Part shown: positions 11,827-22,938 of the stretch, piece by piece
How the letters are laid out: each line of letters begins with the position of its first letter
Position numbering within the stretch: position 1 is the first letter of the stretch
Assembly (NCBI GenBank): GCA_000310025.1
Contig: FN648512.1
Location: 103,095 to 167,094 of the forward strand
Length of the DNA: 64,000 nt
From: Ectocarpus siliculosus
Lineage: Eukaryota > Sar > Phaeophyceae > Ectocarpales > Ectocarpaceae
Direction: 5' to 3'
Notes under the pieces: generated by a model
What the model saw: only the letters and a program-made list of their open reading frames with translations
What the model was told of the DNA's origin: nothing
Database searches by the model: none
Made by a program: the position numbers and the translations under genes

Positions 11827-12870
11827 TCATCTCGGTGCGTTAAGGGATACGAAACCAACCATAGGCCCGATGCCGAATGTATCCCCCTGTGGGAAGGTGA
11901 TCGCAGAAGAAAAATCGGAACCAGAACTGTGATCTTTGTCTTCGGGTTGCCATGAAGATTGGCAGCACCAGTGCACGTGCTTTAGTCTTGATTCCAACTT
12001 TGACACAGCCGTATACAGCATAGTGCAAGTTGTTTCTCCCTCGTTTTCCTTGTGTCCCCTGGGCATGTTATTCCACGTTTTCCTTGTGCCCGCCGACCGG
12101 TAGCCCGGTTCAGGAACACGCGCTGACACGAGTACCCTTTTTAATTTCCCCCCGCCGCACCAGACGATGAGCTCGCCCGCCCACAGGCAGAGGACGCGAG
12201 AAACGGAGATAGTGGAGGTGGCGCTAGTGAAACGGCCGCGATTGTCCTCTAGAGTATTGGGTACATCCTCGCCAGACCCACCGGTTTCGAGGGAAGGTTC
12301 GCCTTCCGGTCCTTCGCCCAGCGACTGTGGGTATTGCTGGGGCCTGCCACCCATCCTCTCCTTTGCACGGGCGTCCAAGGGCAGCGGTGGAAAATCTCCC
12401 AGCGGCAGCAGCGGTGGTAGTGCCATCGACAACGATAGTGGCGACAATGGCGAGCGATCACCACATCCAGGTACGTTCGAGTGTAGAAATCGCCTCGAGA
12501 ATACGTTAGAACGCCTTCCCGTGATTCCTTTTGGCACGCTGTTATTTTGGTGCACGATTGATTGACGCCTGTCAGAGCCATGATCCTGGTGGCGAGATAC
12601 AGGACGAACTCTGAGGCCTTAGTGGCCGCAAGACACAAGATAATCTTGGGGGTGACATAAGTATATCCACCTGACCGTTTGTTCACTGCAGTTTCACCGC
12701 ATTGCCAACGACGTCCTTTACTACGCTCACGTTGCTGCGTGGTGGGCGTGTTGCCCCCTGCATGTGTCCATCAGCAAGCAATTGTCCCTCCTGAGCATGG
12801 CAACAGCTCGTCCCACCGTCATCTGTACTACATCAGACAAAATACGTACCAAGTGTACTTTGTCGGTGCG
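11827..12870 (+). pseudogene. Unidentified frames upstream of copy C, right palindrome copy
   Basis: Plus-strand counterparts of the frames at 5935-6802. First comes a Ser/Gly/Pro-rich segment with NGERSPHPGTFECRNRLE (about 12250-12510). A short exon-like piece with RAMILVARYRTNSEALV follows (from about 12574, after a CAG acceptor). Then comes a piece after the acceptor CTGCAG at about 12692 reading HRIANDVLYYAHVAAWW and VSISKQLSLLSM. The right copy keeps the Trp that is a stop in the left copy. These could be 5' exons of the copy C gene or of a linked gene. I do not recognise the family, and no complete model could be built. Confidence 0.35.
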
Positions 12871-13878
12871 ACCGTGGCTGATGCCGATCTATCTCTTACT
12901 CTCACTCTCACTTTCTCGTAGGTCGCGAACTTTCGAAATATTCCTTCTTCGGCTCTCTCTTTCTCCAATCACGCGCCCCCACCCCAAGTGCGCCCCCACC
13001 CCATAGGAGGGCGATGAAGCTGCAGGAAGGCAATCAAAATATTGTCAATTGTTTGGTATGCTCAACCCAGTCACGCTGGAAGGGTCAGATTATTTTTTGC
13101 TTCCTTCTTCGTGACCGACAAGAAACGGTTCGAAAACCTTGTGGTACACATCCCCCGAGACGCCTTACGATGCATTCAGCAGAACTGTTGGAAGGCTGTT
13201 GCACATCATACTCCTGGTGCAGAGTCGTTGTACACATCGATGCTTGAGTTGTAGATGATCGGGAACGAGTCAACGACGAACGTCGACGATACCTATGGAT
13301 TTCTTCTAGCTGTAGGTATTCAAGCTCTATTGTTCTTCTCAAGGATACCAACGACAAGCAGGATCCGATAGCGTGGAATGCGGAACGGCACTTCCTTGTT
13401 CCGCTGCATGACTCACCTTTGCATGCCATTGCTGAGCGTGGTGGTGTTGTTTTTCTAGTGATGCGACATGGAATCACCTCTGGCCTGGGCGGGCTCCAGC
13501 CATTCATCGGTTTGTTGTTTTCGGGTGCCCCGAGATATCGTTTCTCCCCCATTGTTCGATCGTTTGTCGGGCCTGTGAGCACTTACATCCGTGAGACTTC
13601 CTTAAGATTTTTACGTTTTCGTTCTGAGGTTGGCTGTGCTCTTCCAGTGAAACCGTGTTACACTCTAGTTGTGTGCACCGTTGAGCTTGGGAAATGTCGC
13701 AACTGGTAGATGCCAGCCAGCTGTGCGGCTGACCCTGCTGCTTGCATATGTCTTCATCTTGTGCGACCCCTTGAAACTACGCTCTATCAAATCCTCTCCG
13801 GAGGGATCCCGTGTAGTTGTTTGAACTTGCGTCTTGTTTCACCGCCTTCGCTGCGCGTTTCGCCGATGAATTTCAGGC
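12871..13878 (+). pseudogene. Coding-like patches between the palindrome exons and copy C
   Basis: Two protein-like patches are visible on the plus strand. One, near 13095-13250, contains FFVTDKKRFENLVVHIPRD. The other, near 13330-13560, contains LLKDTNDKQDPIAWNAERH, then HFLVPLHDSPLHAIAERGG and GVVFLVMRHGITSGLGG. They lie in different frames with a stop between them near 13246. Both patches have weaker inverted matches at about 5390-5700. The most likely reading is eroded exons of the gene that ends in the FNIP repeats of copy C. Confidence 0.3.
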
Positions 13879-15241
13879 GTGTCTCTGTGTCTTGACGCTA
13901 TCGCCATCGCCTTGAACCAAGCTTACCGAGGGGAGGGGGAGTACTGGTACAAATCCTCGCTGCAGCTTCAACTTGCGTGCTTGGCGTTCTGCGGCGCATG
14001 CCAAAGTGTCCCGGCCTGGCACTTGCGTATCGATGATCAGACGCCGGAAAGCTTGTGGGATCCGAACGTTCGCATCTCGAGCCGTGTGCCGGCCGTGTTG
14101 GCGCTCCGTTTGACTTGGGTGTACGGCCGGATGAATGATTTTGTTCTGGATGCAGGCGATAGGCAGTGGAAGTGTTTAGAGGTGCTGCGTCTGGACAGGT
14201 TCAAGAGCAGATCGTGCCCAGATCGACCGAAGCCAAGGCCGGTGTTTGACCAAGAGGAGTCTTCTTTTTTGTCATCGACGGTATGGCCGCCTTCTCTGCG
14301 ACAACTTGAGTTTGGGGATGGGTTCACCGTACGGATCGCCGTGTTCAAATGTCCGCCCTCCCTGCAACAGCTTCCGATTGGGCATTGGTGCGACGAGCGT
14401 ATTGCCTGTCCCGGTTGGCCGATGTCGTCGCAGAAGATATCATTCAGTGGACTCTTCGATCAGCCCATCACCCGGGTCGTATGGCCAACCTCGTTGCGGG
14501 AGCTTTCCTTTGGGAATTTGTTCGGACAACCCATCGTCGAAGTGGTATGGCCATCTTCCCTTCAGCGCCTATCTTTCGGGCGCAGATTTGACCAACCTAT
14601 CGCCGAAGTCGCATGGCCGGCATCTCTCCAGCACCTTCCGTTCGGTTTGTGTTTCAACGAGGACATTGCCAGCGTCGCTTGCCTGCCTGCCTTGGAGCAG
14701 CTTTCGTTCGGAGATTGGCTCAACCGGCCCATTGCCGATGTCGTATGGCCGGCCGCCCTGCAGCACCTTTCGTTCGGGCAAAGGTTCAATCAGCCCATCA
14801 CCGGGGTCGTGTGGCCAGCTTCCCTGCAGGAGCTTTCATTCGGAGATTCATTCGACTACCCTTTCGCCGAGGTCGTGTGGCCGGCTGCCTTGCAGAAGCT
14901 GTCGTTCGGGAATTGGTTCAACTGGCCCATTACCGATGTCGTACGGCCGGCCTCACTTCGGCAGCTTTCCTTCGGGAAACTCTTTAACCGGCCCATTGCC
15001 GGAGTCGTATGGCCGGCTTCCCTGCAGCAGCTTTCGTTCGGGGACTCATTCAACCAACCCATCAGCAGCGTGGAGTGGCCATCTTCCCTCCAACACCTTT
15101 CGCTCGGGGATGGGTTCAACTGGCCTATTGCTGGAGTCGTTAAAGCAGCTGTCGTTCGGGAAATGTTTTTCCCAGCGCAAGGCGGAGTGGCAGGCGTTTC
15201 TTCGAAGGGTGATGCGTAGGGGAATTTCTCCGTTACAGTAG
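13879..15241 (+). pseudogene. FNIP-repeat protein copy C, frameshifted at its 3' end
   Basis: The frame to 15219 has the same plan as copy B: a non-repeat region with RIDDQTPESLWDP, then about 13 FNIP-type units of 22 residues. It is clearly more diverged from B than A is. A 14-base deletion near 15140 removes part of a unit junction. The original frame therefore continues in another phase, with LKQLSFGKCFSQRKAEW and a tail ending at 15241. A likely splice acceptor (TTTCAG) lies at about 13878, equivalent to the one in copy B, so the first coding exon is probably upstream. It may still be expressed with a different C-terminus; I call it a pseudogene because of the frameshift. Confidence 0.6.
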
Positions 15242-17109
15242 CCTGAATTATTATTTGTTCTCTGTAGGGTCCGGTTGATATGGTTCGGGTTGTTACAGCG
15301 AATATGGCGAGGGATCAACCGCAGTGTTTCTGACTACCGCATGAGGACCAGACGCGAAATTCGCGAGCTAGCGCTGTATCTGCGACTCGAGTGTATGACG
15401 TGGTCGTATGCGCAACAGTAGGAGCGCAATAGCCGTGACAAAAATGAATGTCATCGCCGTGTACGCGCAATTCCCGATGATGTTATACACCGGTTTTTGT
15501 GCGACCATTAAAGTTCTAGAAAAAATAATATTTTAAAGTTTTTTGGCACATGCTTTTATTCGGGAATCTTGTTGAAAAACACTTTTCCTGCACGCCCACT
15601 AGGGGGCGAAGGGGCTGGTGGAAGGTGGAGGCGTGGTCATTTGGTGGTCTACAACCTGGCGCTGTGCCTTCCATCGAAGCTAGGAGGATGTCAATGATAT
15701 TCACGTTGACAGAAATTGTTGCGTAGACTCTAGAGACATAGTTTATTGTCAAATGTATTCTACACAGCAGCGGCCATCGCAAGCAATTCCAACTTGTCGT
15801 TCAAGTACTCTGACTTGGCCGTTCACCTCTGGCGTGGGTCGTGCGCGTGTGTGTGGCGGGAGAGGGTCTACGTGTGTGGTAAGGGCAAGTGATAGACGTG
15901 GGTTGGCGGAAGCCTCCCCGCGAAACGTTTCTTCGGCATTTTTTTCGCGAGAAAACATTATACAGGTTTGCTCTCCAGATCGCGCCATTATTGTCGAAAA
16001 CAAAAGTTTCCAACTTTTCTCGCAACTTTATGCTCCCACACAAAAGCGGTGTCTTCTCAGAATATTTACTTCGGAGCAGCCTTTTTTCAACGAGGAGGAC
16101 GACCACCTTCTTTCAGAGAGATGTATCGTGGGTTTGAGAGTTGTCCGCATTTTGGCCACGCGTTCATCACAACATATTGTCATACCACCGGTGCCGCGGG
16201 ACCTTCCTCCTGCTTGCCTTGTGGCCGCCTAGTTTCGCCTGGCGAACGTTTTCCCGCATCTTTCTGGCGTACAAAATGCACCCAACATTCATCTCTCATT
16301 TCCGCCCGCTTACTTTTCTCGTTTCCCCCGCTCACTTTCACGAGGACTTCACCTGCGTCCTAAAACAATGCAACTACGCGACTTCTACCCCACCTTGCCT
16401 TGCGTGACACGCTCGTCCTTCTTCTCCTTCCGGTAGAGAAGCGACGCCGCACGCGACAGGTTTCCCCGCGAAATGACTCGACTATGCACGCGTACTTGCG
16501 TGGGCGTGTGTTTGAAGCGCAACAAGATGGAATTCTAGGTGGTGCTGAGGTGTCTGGCTTTCTGTACAGGGAGTGGGCGTGCGCGGCGAAAGGGGTACTA
16601 TGGCGGCATGCCGAGTGTGGCGGAGAGATGCTTCAGAGACGCATTAAAATTGAAAACGACTCACACGAGTCATGTCACAAGCCATATGCGCTAAATTGAA
16701 AAATTCTCCATCCAGATCCTCCTACGGGGTAAGTTTGTTATTTCCTCTTCGTCCAAGCCTGGCTCCTTGTGTTTCCCCCAGCGTACTCTACATTCGGCAG
16801 TTTATTACGCCAGCTAGTACCCCAACAACAGTGAAAACGGACCAAAACAACGTCAAACATCATGGCTGCTGTTGCTGCTGCTGCTGCTGCATGGCCGCTT
16901 CTCAAGCGACATTGATAGGTTTGAAGTCGACGTGTGTTCCGCACCAGAATATTCCACCTCTCTTGCGCTTCGCGAAACCACCGCCTTCAACTCAACCGCG
17001 CATCGGTTGACATCCACGCAAGACCAAACGTCTCCATTCCTCACCCCTCCCACTCCCCCTGTTATTCCGTTAAACTCTCCTCTGGCTTCCTCCGTCGAGT
17101 CACCGGCAT
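15242..17109. other. Intergenic stretch, no gene seen
   Basis: Several frames of 80-160 codons overlap here but none shows a domain motif or a matched splice set. A (CTG)n run of about 25 bases sits at 16866-16891. This is the 3' flank of both copy C and the TRM10-like gene. Confidence 0.35.
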
Positions 17110-20100
17110 TCACTCTGGACCTGCGGACTGCGAATTCCTGCGCTTAGCGTCCAGACCAGAGGAGGATGTCTCCTCCCTACACCCGTCGTCTAGCACCCGT
17201 TTCACCCCGGTTTCAATCTTCTCCTCTTCAACTCCCGCGTCCACCTTCTCGCCCCCCTCCCCGCTCTTCTCGTTGTTATCTCCCGCTGTTGTCGACCCCT
17301 CCTTACTCTCACCACCAGGGTCCGCCCCTGCTGCCCGTTCTCCCTCCTTTCCCGCTACTCCCAACTCCGGACTGTTGCGGTCGGATTCCGCAGATGTTTC
17401 GTCGGGTTTCTCCGATTTCTGTTTGCGGATAGGCATGCTGGATGGGCCTCGGTCATCACCGCCAGTCCAGTTCGCACGCTTGCGGGGAGGTAAGGCCTTC
17501 TTCTCAACTTTCTCAAGGTCGCCCCCGTTTCCCATCGCCCGGACTAGGATGTCGAACACGTGGTTTGTTGCTAGGACCTGACCAAAGAGGACGAACGCGG
17601 ACAAAGGCGGTGTTTGTCCTCAGGGGACAAATCCTCGACGCATTCCCGGGATTTGCTGTCGTGACGAGCATGGTCGTTAGACGTGAATCGGGGCGCGGTA
17701 CTTCTGTCCCCTGTCTTCTGCGCTTAGTCTATCGGATCCTATCGCGTATGGCACGGATCATGACGACAAACGAGTGGTTTCCGGGAGGCCTGTAAACAAC
17801 GAACAATCACAAATGATGGCTGCTGTGGGCAGAAAGAACAAAGAGTCCCAGAACATCCTGACGCTGTCAGCTTTGTCTGAGCAACGGGATCCAAACAGCA
17901 AATCTAACGTCAGTGTCATTGCCCCCCCACAATTTCAATAATATCAGCGAGCGAGACACAAGTGTTTCAGCCACATCACTTTCCGACAAGGGATGCCTCT
18001 TCTTGTATGGTATGAGTCCTTATCCCCCAAGGAAGCAGCGCTGTTGTCAGAGGTGGTCCATTAATCAGGGAGGGGGAGGCACAACTCCCCAAGCAATGTC
18101 AAAGCTGCCACAAGGTAATTTTCACCCGAATACATACAATTACCACGGCCACCAGGCACGCCACATTGCTTTTCGGCACGTAGACTGATGATAAACAGAC
18201 ACACAAAACGACGAAAACACAACGGCAACGCAAATACCAGTAGTTACAGGGTGGGCGTGCGGACAGCGATGAATACAGCCTGCAAGCAGAACTGCCACTG
18301 GCCCACCTTGCTGTGGGCTCCATACAAGTCTTCCTTCTTGAGAGGGAGCCTGCCCGTCACGATCTCTTGTTTCTGCAAATACGAGTCATTCAACGAGAGC
18401 GCAAAAACGAGCCGAGCCGAACAGGATAATGATCAGTACGGCTAGGGACCAGAAAAAAACGCGTTTACAACAATTCGGAGCAGTTCACAGATCAGGTCAT
18501 TGCCCCAAAACCATGAGGCATAGATGAGAATACAGCGAGACACATGTCTCTTAAGGACATTTGTCCACGCGTCTCAGCCACGGGCGAGAATCTGTGAGCA
18601 TGTGATGCCAGGAAACTGCGCCAACAATGCTCGAAATGCGGCGAACGATCCCGCAAAATTAACAGGCGTCGGTGATACGGTGGACGGCAGTTCTTTGAAC
18701 ACGCGTGCATTGGTGATAGCTTGTGTGCTTTACGACTTAGAGCTATTGAGGTATGTTGCGGCAAAAGTGTATGGCCTGCCGACCTGGCGCGGACGACTTT
18801 TGAACTTGGACACGCCCAAACCGTGTGCAACTGACGTGGGTGGAAGTCATACCGTGCGTGTGTATCGTGTGTGTGTCGGCGTTGGAAAGAAAGCAGAGTT
18901 CTTGAAACGACGAACACGACGGCGCCGACGTGCAATTACGTGGTGTACATTGCGGGGTTTCTACTTTACCTTGGCTTTCTCGTAGCACAGTCCCTTGTGC
19001 GCGTTCCTGTCGACCAGACCCCCCACGATGTACACCTTGCCCTTTTCTAAATGGGTGATGGTGGCTGGCGAATCGGCGCTAAGGTATATCAGCTCCTCTG
19101 CGGCGGCACACATCCGGGGCGATGAAAGGCATCAGCATGCACGTGATTGGAACGGGGTGCGGCGAACTTGGCTAAATTGGCGTGAGGAAAAGGTGCCGAA
19201 GTCGTCGTGTCTTCGTTTAATCTACACGCATGTGCTCTTGTGTCCTACCTTTGTCGAAGATCTCGGTGTAACAGCGCGAGTCAGTGGTCATCCCAAGCCA
19301 CGTGTCGAAACCTTGCAGCTTGTTCACCTTCGCGGTCATGATCGGTCCCATCCCGCTCAACGTCACACGACACGGCTGAGCAGCCTTCCGATTCGTGCCG
19401 TATGCGTAAAGGACCTAAAGATTTCGATCCATCCATCAAACGCGTGAATAAGGCGGCAGATTAAATACGAAACAGGAAAGGCTGCCGTCTTAATGTCGTG
19501 AACGTCGCCATCCCTGTGGTTCCCCCTCCCCCCTAGAGTATGGGTCTTGCCATGGTATTTGTTTGAACTGAACCATGCGGGCAAGAAGCTGTTGCAGATG
19601 GGTTAATGTGGAGCTTTGATGTAATCTACTCGGGGAGGGAGTATCCCCGGCGGAGGCCGCAAATAAAACGTCTTGCACACACGCGCGATGTTATCTCCAG
19701 ACCTCGCTGAACCCGCGATGGACAAGGCTTGTAGGTATATACGAGCAAGAGCTGAGACGAAAAAAGGACAGCACGTGGGGATCCCGGCCATGCCGATCCC
19801 CCATTGGCAACAACGGGTTAGGAAGAATCCCCGCCAGCGACGTTCACGCCTCGACGGATGAATCGCCCTTCGAGCGCACGTCCTACAGAAAAAACGCCGA
19901 AGCCGCGCTACACACTGCTGCTGAGGTACGGTGATGCGGGATGAAAAATCGTCAAGAGCGATGCTCAAACAAAATACCGCGGGCGGGCCTCATCGGAAGA
20001 AATTATTCCCTGTATGGGGGGAGATAAAAATGAGAGAGGGGATTATTTTCTCTTTGGCCTTCCGCCGTGGGTTCATAGTTTTGACGATTGCCGGCCGAAC

Positions 20101-21475
20101 ATGGGGCAGGAGGGAGGTTCACACAACGGGAGCGGGGAAACAAAGGGATCTGCGGCAGTGCAAACTCACGAGAAGTTGGTCACCTGCTGCACTAAGCTAG
20201 CTTGCGCCTTCTCCAGCATGAGGTCGTCGAACGCCATGTCGATGCACACGCGGTACCCGCCCTCCTTGGACAACGTTTCGAACTCCATCCGCTTCGCGTT
20301 TCGAATTCGCTGACTGACGGACCACTGTTCTTGAGGGAGGTCTTTGTAGTTCGTTCCCGCCACCGGGATTTCCTGTCCCTCTTTGCGCATCGCTTCCTCC
20401 CTTGAACGGCCCAAAAACCAAAGCCGGACAATCGAGGGCAAGAACGTCAATGTCGTACCGCAGGTGCACCCTCCAAAAAAAGCGATGTACAACCTTACAG
20501 AGTTGACGGATGGGCGCTTGTACTTCGAAACCAGGAATCGTGTATAGGTACGCATATCATCCCCCCTGTACCCTGGCCGTTTGTGACCCTCCCCGGTCAC
20601 GTGTTGCGGCAGTCTACACGCATCAAGAGACCTCTTGGCGCGTCGGCAAGAACATACGTGGGTTTTGTTAGTGTGCGCATGTGCGCATGTGCGCATGGAT
20701 GGATTCAGCTACCCAACTGAACTTCAGATACCCACCTGCACTTTATAATGTGGTAAATAGTACGTAGTAGATATTGAGGAACTTATAGTACAGTATCCCT
20801 GGGGGCGGTTCGCGGTTTGCCCACGGGGCTTGGGGCTCTGCGTAGTGCACGCATCGACACAGCGTGCTGGGTGTTCGTCCATCTTGCCGTCATTTCAATA
20901 CTTCCAAGGCAAGGGTTACACCTCAGCCAACGGAGGGAGGAAGAGGCAACGCGTAGTGGACATCCAAACACACCTTTTGTATGCCACAGGCGCAACCTAA
21001 CTGCTAGTGTAATTTAAACTACCGCATGGTACGGGTGGATTACAACGTGTACACGGTAGTAGCATTTCCAAACAGCGCCGCACCTCCGTTCTCGCTCTTC
21101 CCTCTTCTTCTCCTTGATCCGGGCTTTCTTCGCCGCCCATCCCGCCTTCCGTTTCTCTTTCCGACCCTGCCTGATTGATTGCGTTCGAGGCGGCCTTCCA
21201 TTCCCCGCTTCTCCCCCGTTCGTAGCAGCAGCAGCAGCAGCAGCAACAACAGCCGCCCCATCATCGGCGCCCAAAGCGGCACCTGTTGCGGCTGTATTCG
21301 GCGTAACATCGTTGGCGGTATTGGTGGTGCTGCCGTCGTTTAGCTCCCCATCATTGCCGCTCACGCTACCGCTCGCACGTTTTCGGCCTTCTTCAGCTGT
21401 CGTAGTCATCTCCCGAGTGGCCGGGGGGTTGTCGGAGGCTAGCGACGGCCCGGCGGTGGGTGCTTCGTCTGCCAT
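17110..21475 (-). CDS. TRM10-type tRNA (guanine-9-N1) methyltransferase, 6 exons
   Basis: Methylates G9 of tRNA with S-adenosylmethionine; a SPOUT-class enzyme of nucleus or cytoplasm. Exons by eye: 21475-21084, 20400-20184, 19414-19249, 19097-18970, 18372-18307, 17577-17110 (about 478 aa; intron phases 2,0,1,0,0). Exon 1 starts MADEAPTAG and carries the basic KKREERERR stretch typical of TRM10 N-termini. Exon 2 has CIDMAFDDLMLEKAQASLV. Exon 3 has YAYGTNRKAAQP and LSGMGP. Exon 4 has YLSADS and YIVGGLVDRN, the family's cofactor-site motif. Exon 5 has TGRLPLKKEDL. Exon 6 opens VLATNHVFDILVRA, the conserved C-terminal helix, then adds over 100 residues of charged low-complexity tail. The exon chain follows TRM10 order exactly. 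Which paralogue (TRMT10A, B or C type) is not clear. Confidence 0.9.
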
Positions 21476-22938
21476 GTGTCGCTTACTCTGACGCTACCAA
21501 AGCACTCCGATTGGGGTTGCTGAGGCACTCTCCAGACCTTCCCTCCGCTTGGGCGAGAAACCGTCAAGGAACCCACGAATACGAGACACCCGGGTAACCG
21601 CAAAGTACCCTCTGGCGGGTGTCCGGTCAACAACAACGACTCACGCAGCAGAGTCTACAGTAAGCATTTACGCATGGAGCACCGAGCATCATCTACACGG
21701 CACATCTCGGTCGTGAGAGTTGCCGGGTTCTCGATGCGAACCTGTTTCGCATTGTGTTGACCAATCAGCGTTACCCAAAAAGACGCTCTGCCCGGGATCG
21801 AGCCACCCTTGCCCCACCAACATCGCCCCACCGTACGCCCACGCACCCCGCCCCTTGGTGCTGCTGCTAGCCACCATGTTTAGATCCCGCATGGACCATG
21901 GGGGTTGGACTTCCGAAGATTGGAGAACAAAGCAAGCAAAGGTGATTGATAGTGTGGTCAGTTGAATTTTGGGGACAACCCTCCCTCTGTTCAGCAGCCA
22001 CTAAACAAGCTCGCACCCGCACACACGCACACACGCGGCAACGGGACCATGCCCCCTAGGCACCTGTGGAGAGTAGAACCCCTTCCGCATACTGCTGTTT
22101 TGCGGTTTTTGGGTTAGGCAGGCCATGGTTCCGCTGCGACAAGGATGTCGGCACCTCGGCATACCGCAGAGTACACCCCCCCTGCACTCGCCCGATATGT
22201 AGTCTAATATGTACTGTCAGCCGTCGACTACGGTACTGCTATAGCTGACCTGCTGTGCGTGGGTCGACGAAGAAAATGGACGGACGCTCGAGTGCAAACC
22301 TTGGGTAGGCAGTGCCGCTTTCCTTTTTTTGCTGCTGTGCAGGTTTGGTGCCACTGAAGCAATTGCTTGGCGACCACCTTGTCTTGTCTTGTGCTCTTTT
22401 GACCGCTCGCGCTTGGAACGAATCTCTTGCAACAGCATACGTTACGTATGCACCGATGCAACACCACATGTTCAAACCGCGCGAACCATCAATATCAGGC
22501 ATTCCAACACGGCTCTGTCACGAGAGACAATGGAGTAACCCCATTTCACTCCAATGGCAGCGGTACTGCTGTATGAATATTGTGTACTTCATGACACGCA
22601 GGGAACCATGTGGAGTGATCAAAGATGAGATTCGTCCTAAGGATTGTCCACCAAGATACGTATTGATGTGAACATGCCACCGTTGCGCAAGCGCGAATCG
22701 GTTTTTCGCTTGTCCGTCGGGTGACATGTGATCCTTTTCTCAGGAGCCGAAAAGGCCCAAGTTCCGCCATGGTGTTGTCGACACGTGCTGCCTAACGCAA
22801 TCGGGTCAAACGCCTGACCACCGCGTTTTATTTGTTCGCGTCACCCCTTCCCGCCCACCAAAAATCCTACATTCCCAGCATCGAGCCTACAGCGCCTCAC
22901 GCAAAAGCGCGGTGGCATCAGTCCTACACCGGAGGGCA
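21476..22938. promoter_or_regulatory. Shared upstream region of two divergent genes
   Basis: About 1.46 kb separates the start codons of the TRM10-like gene (minus) and the ABC transporter (plus), so both promoters must lie here. I see no TATA box or operator I would defend. Frames in it are short and overlapping. Confidence 0.4.

Noticed and set aside
16934-17581. Plus-strand frame of 215 codons rich in Ser and Pro
   Set aside because: It is antisense to the last exon of the TRM10-like gene, whose conserved NHVFDIL motif fixes the coding strand.
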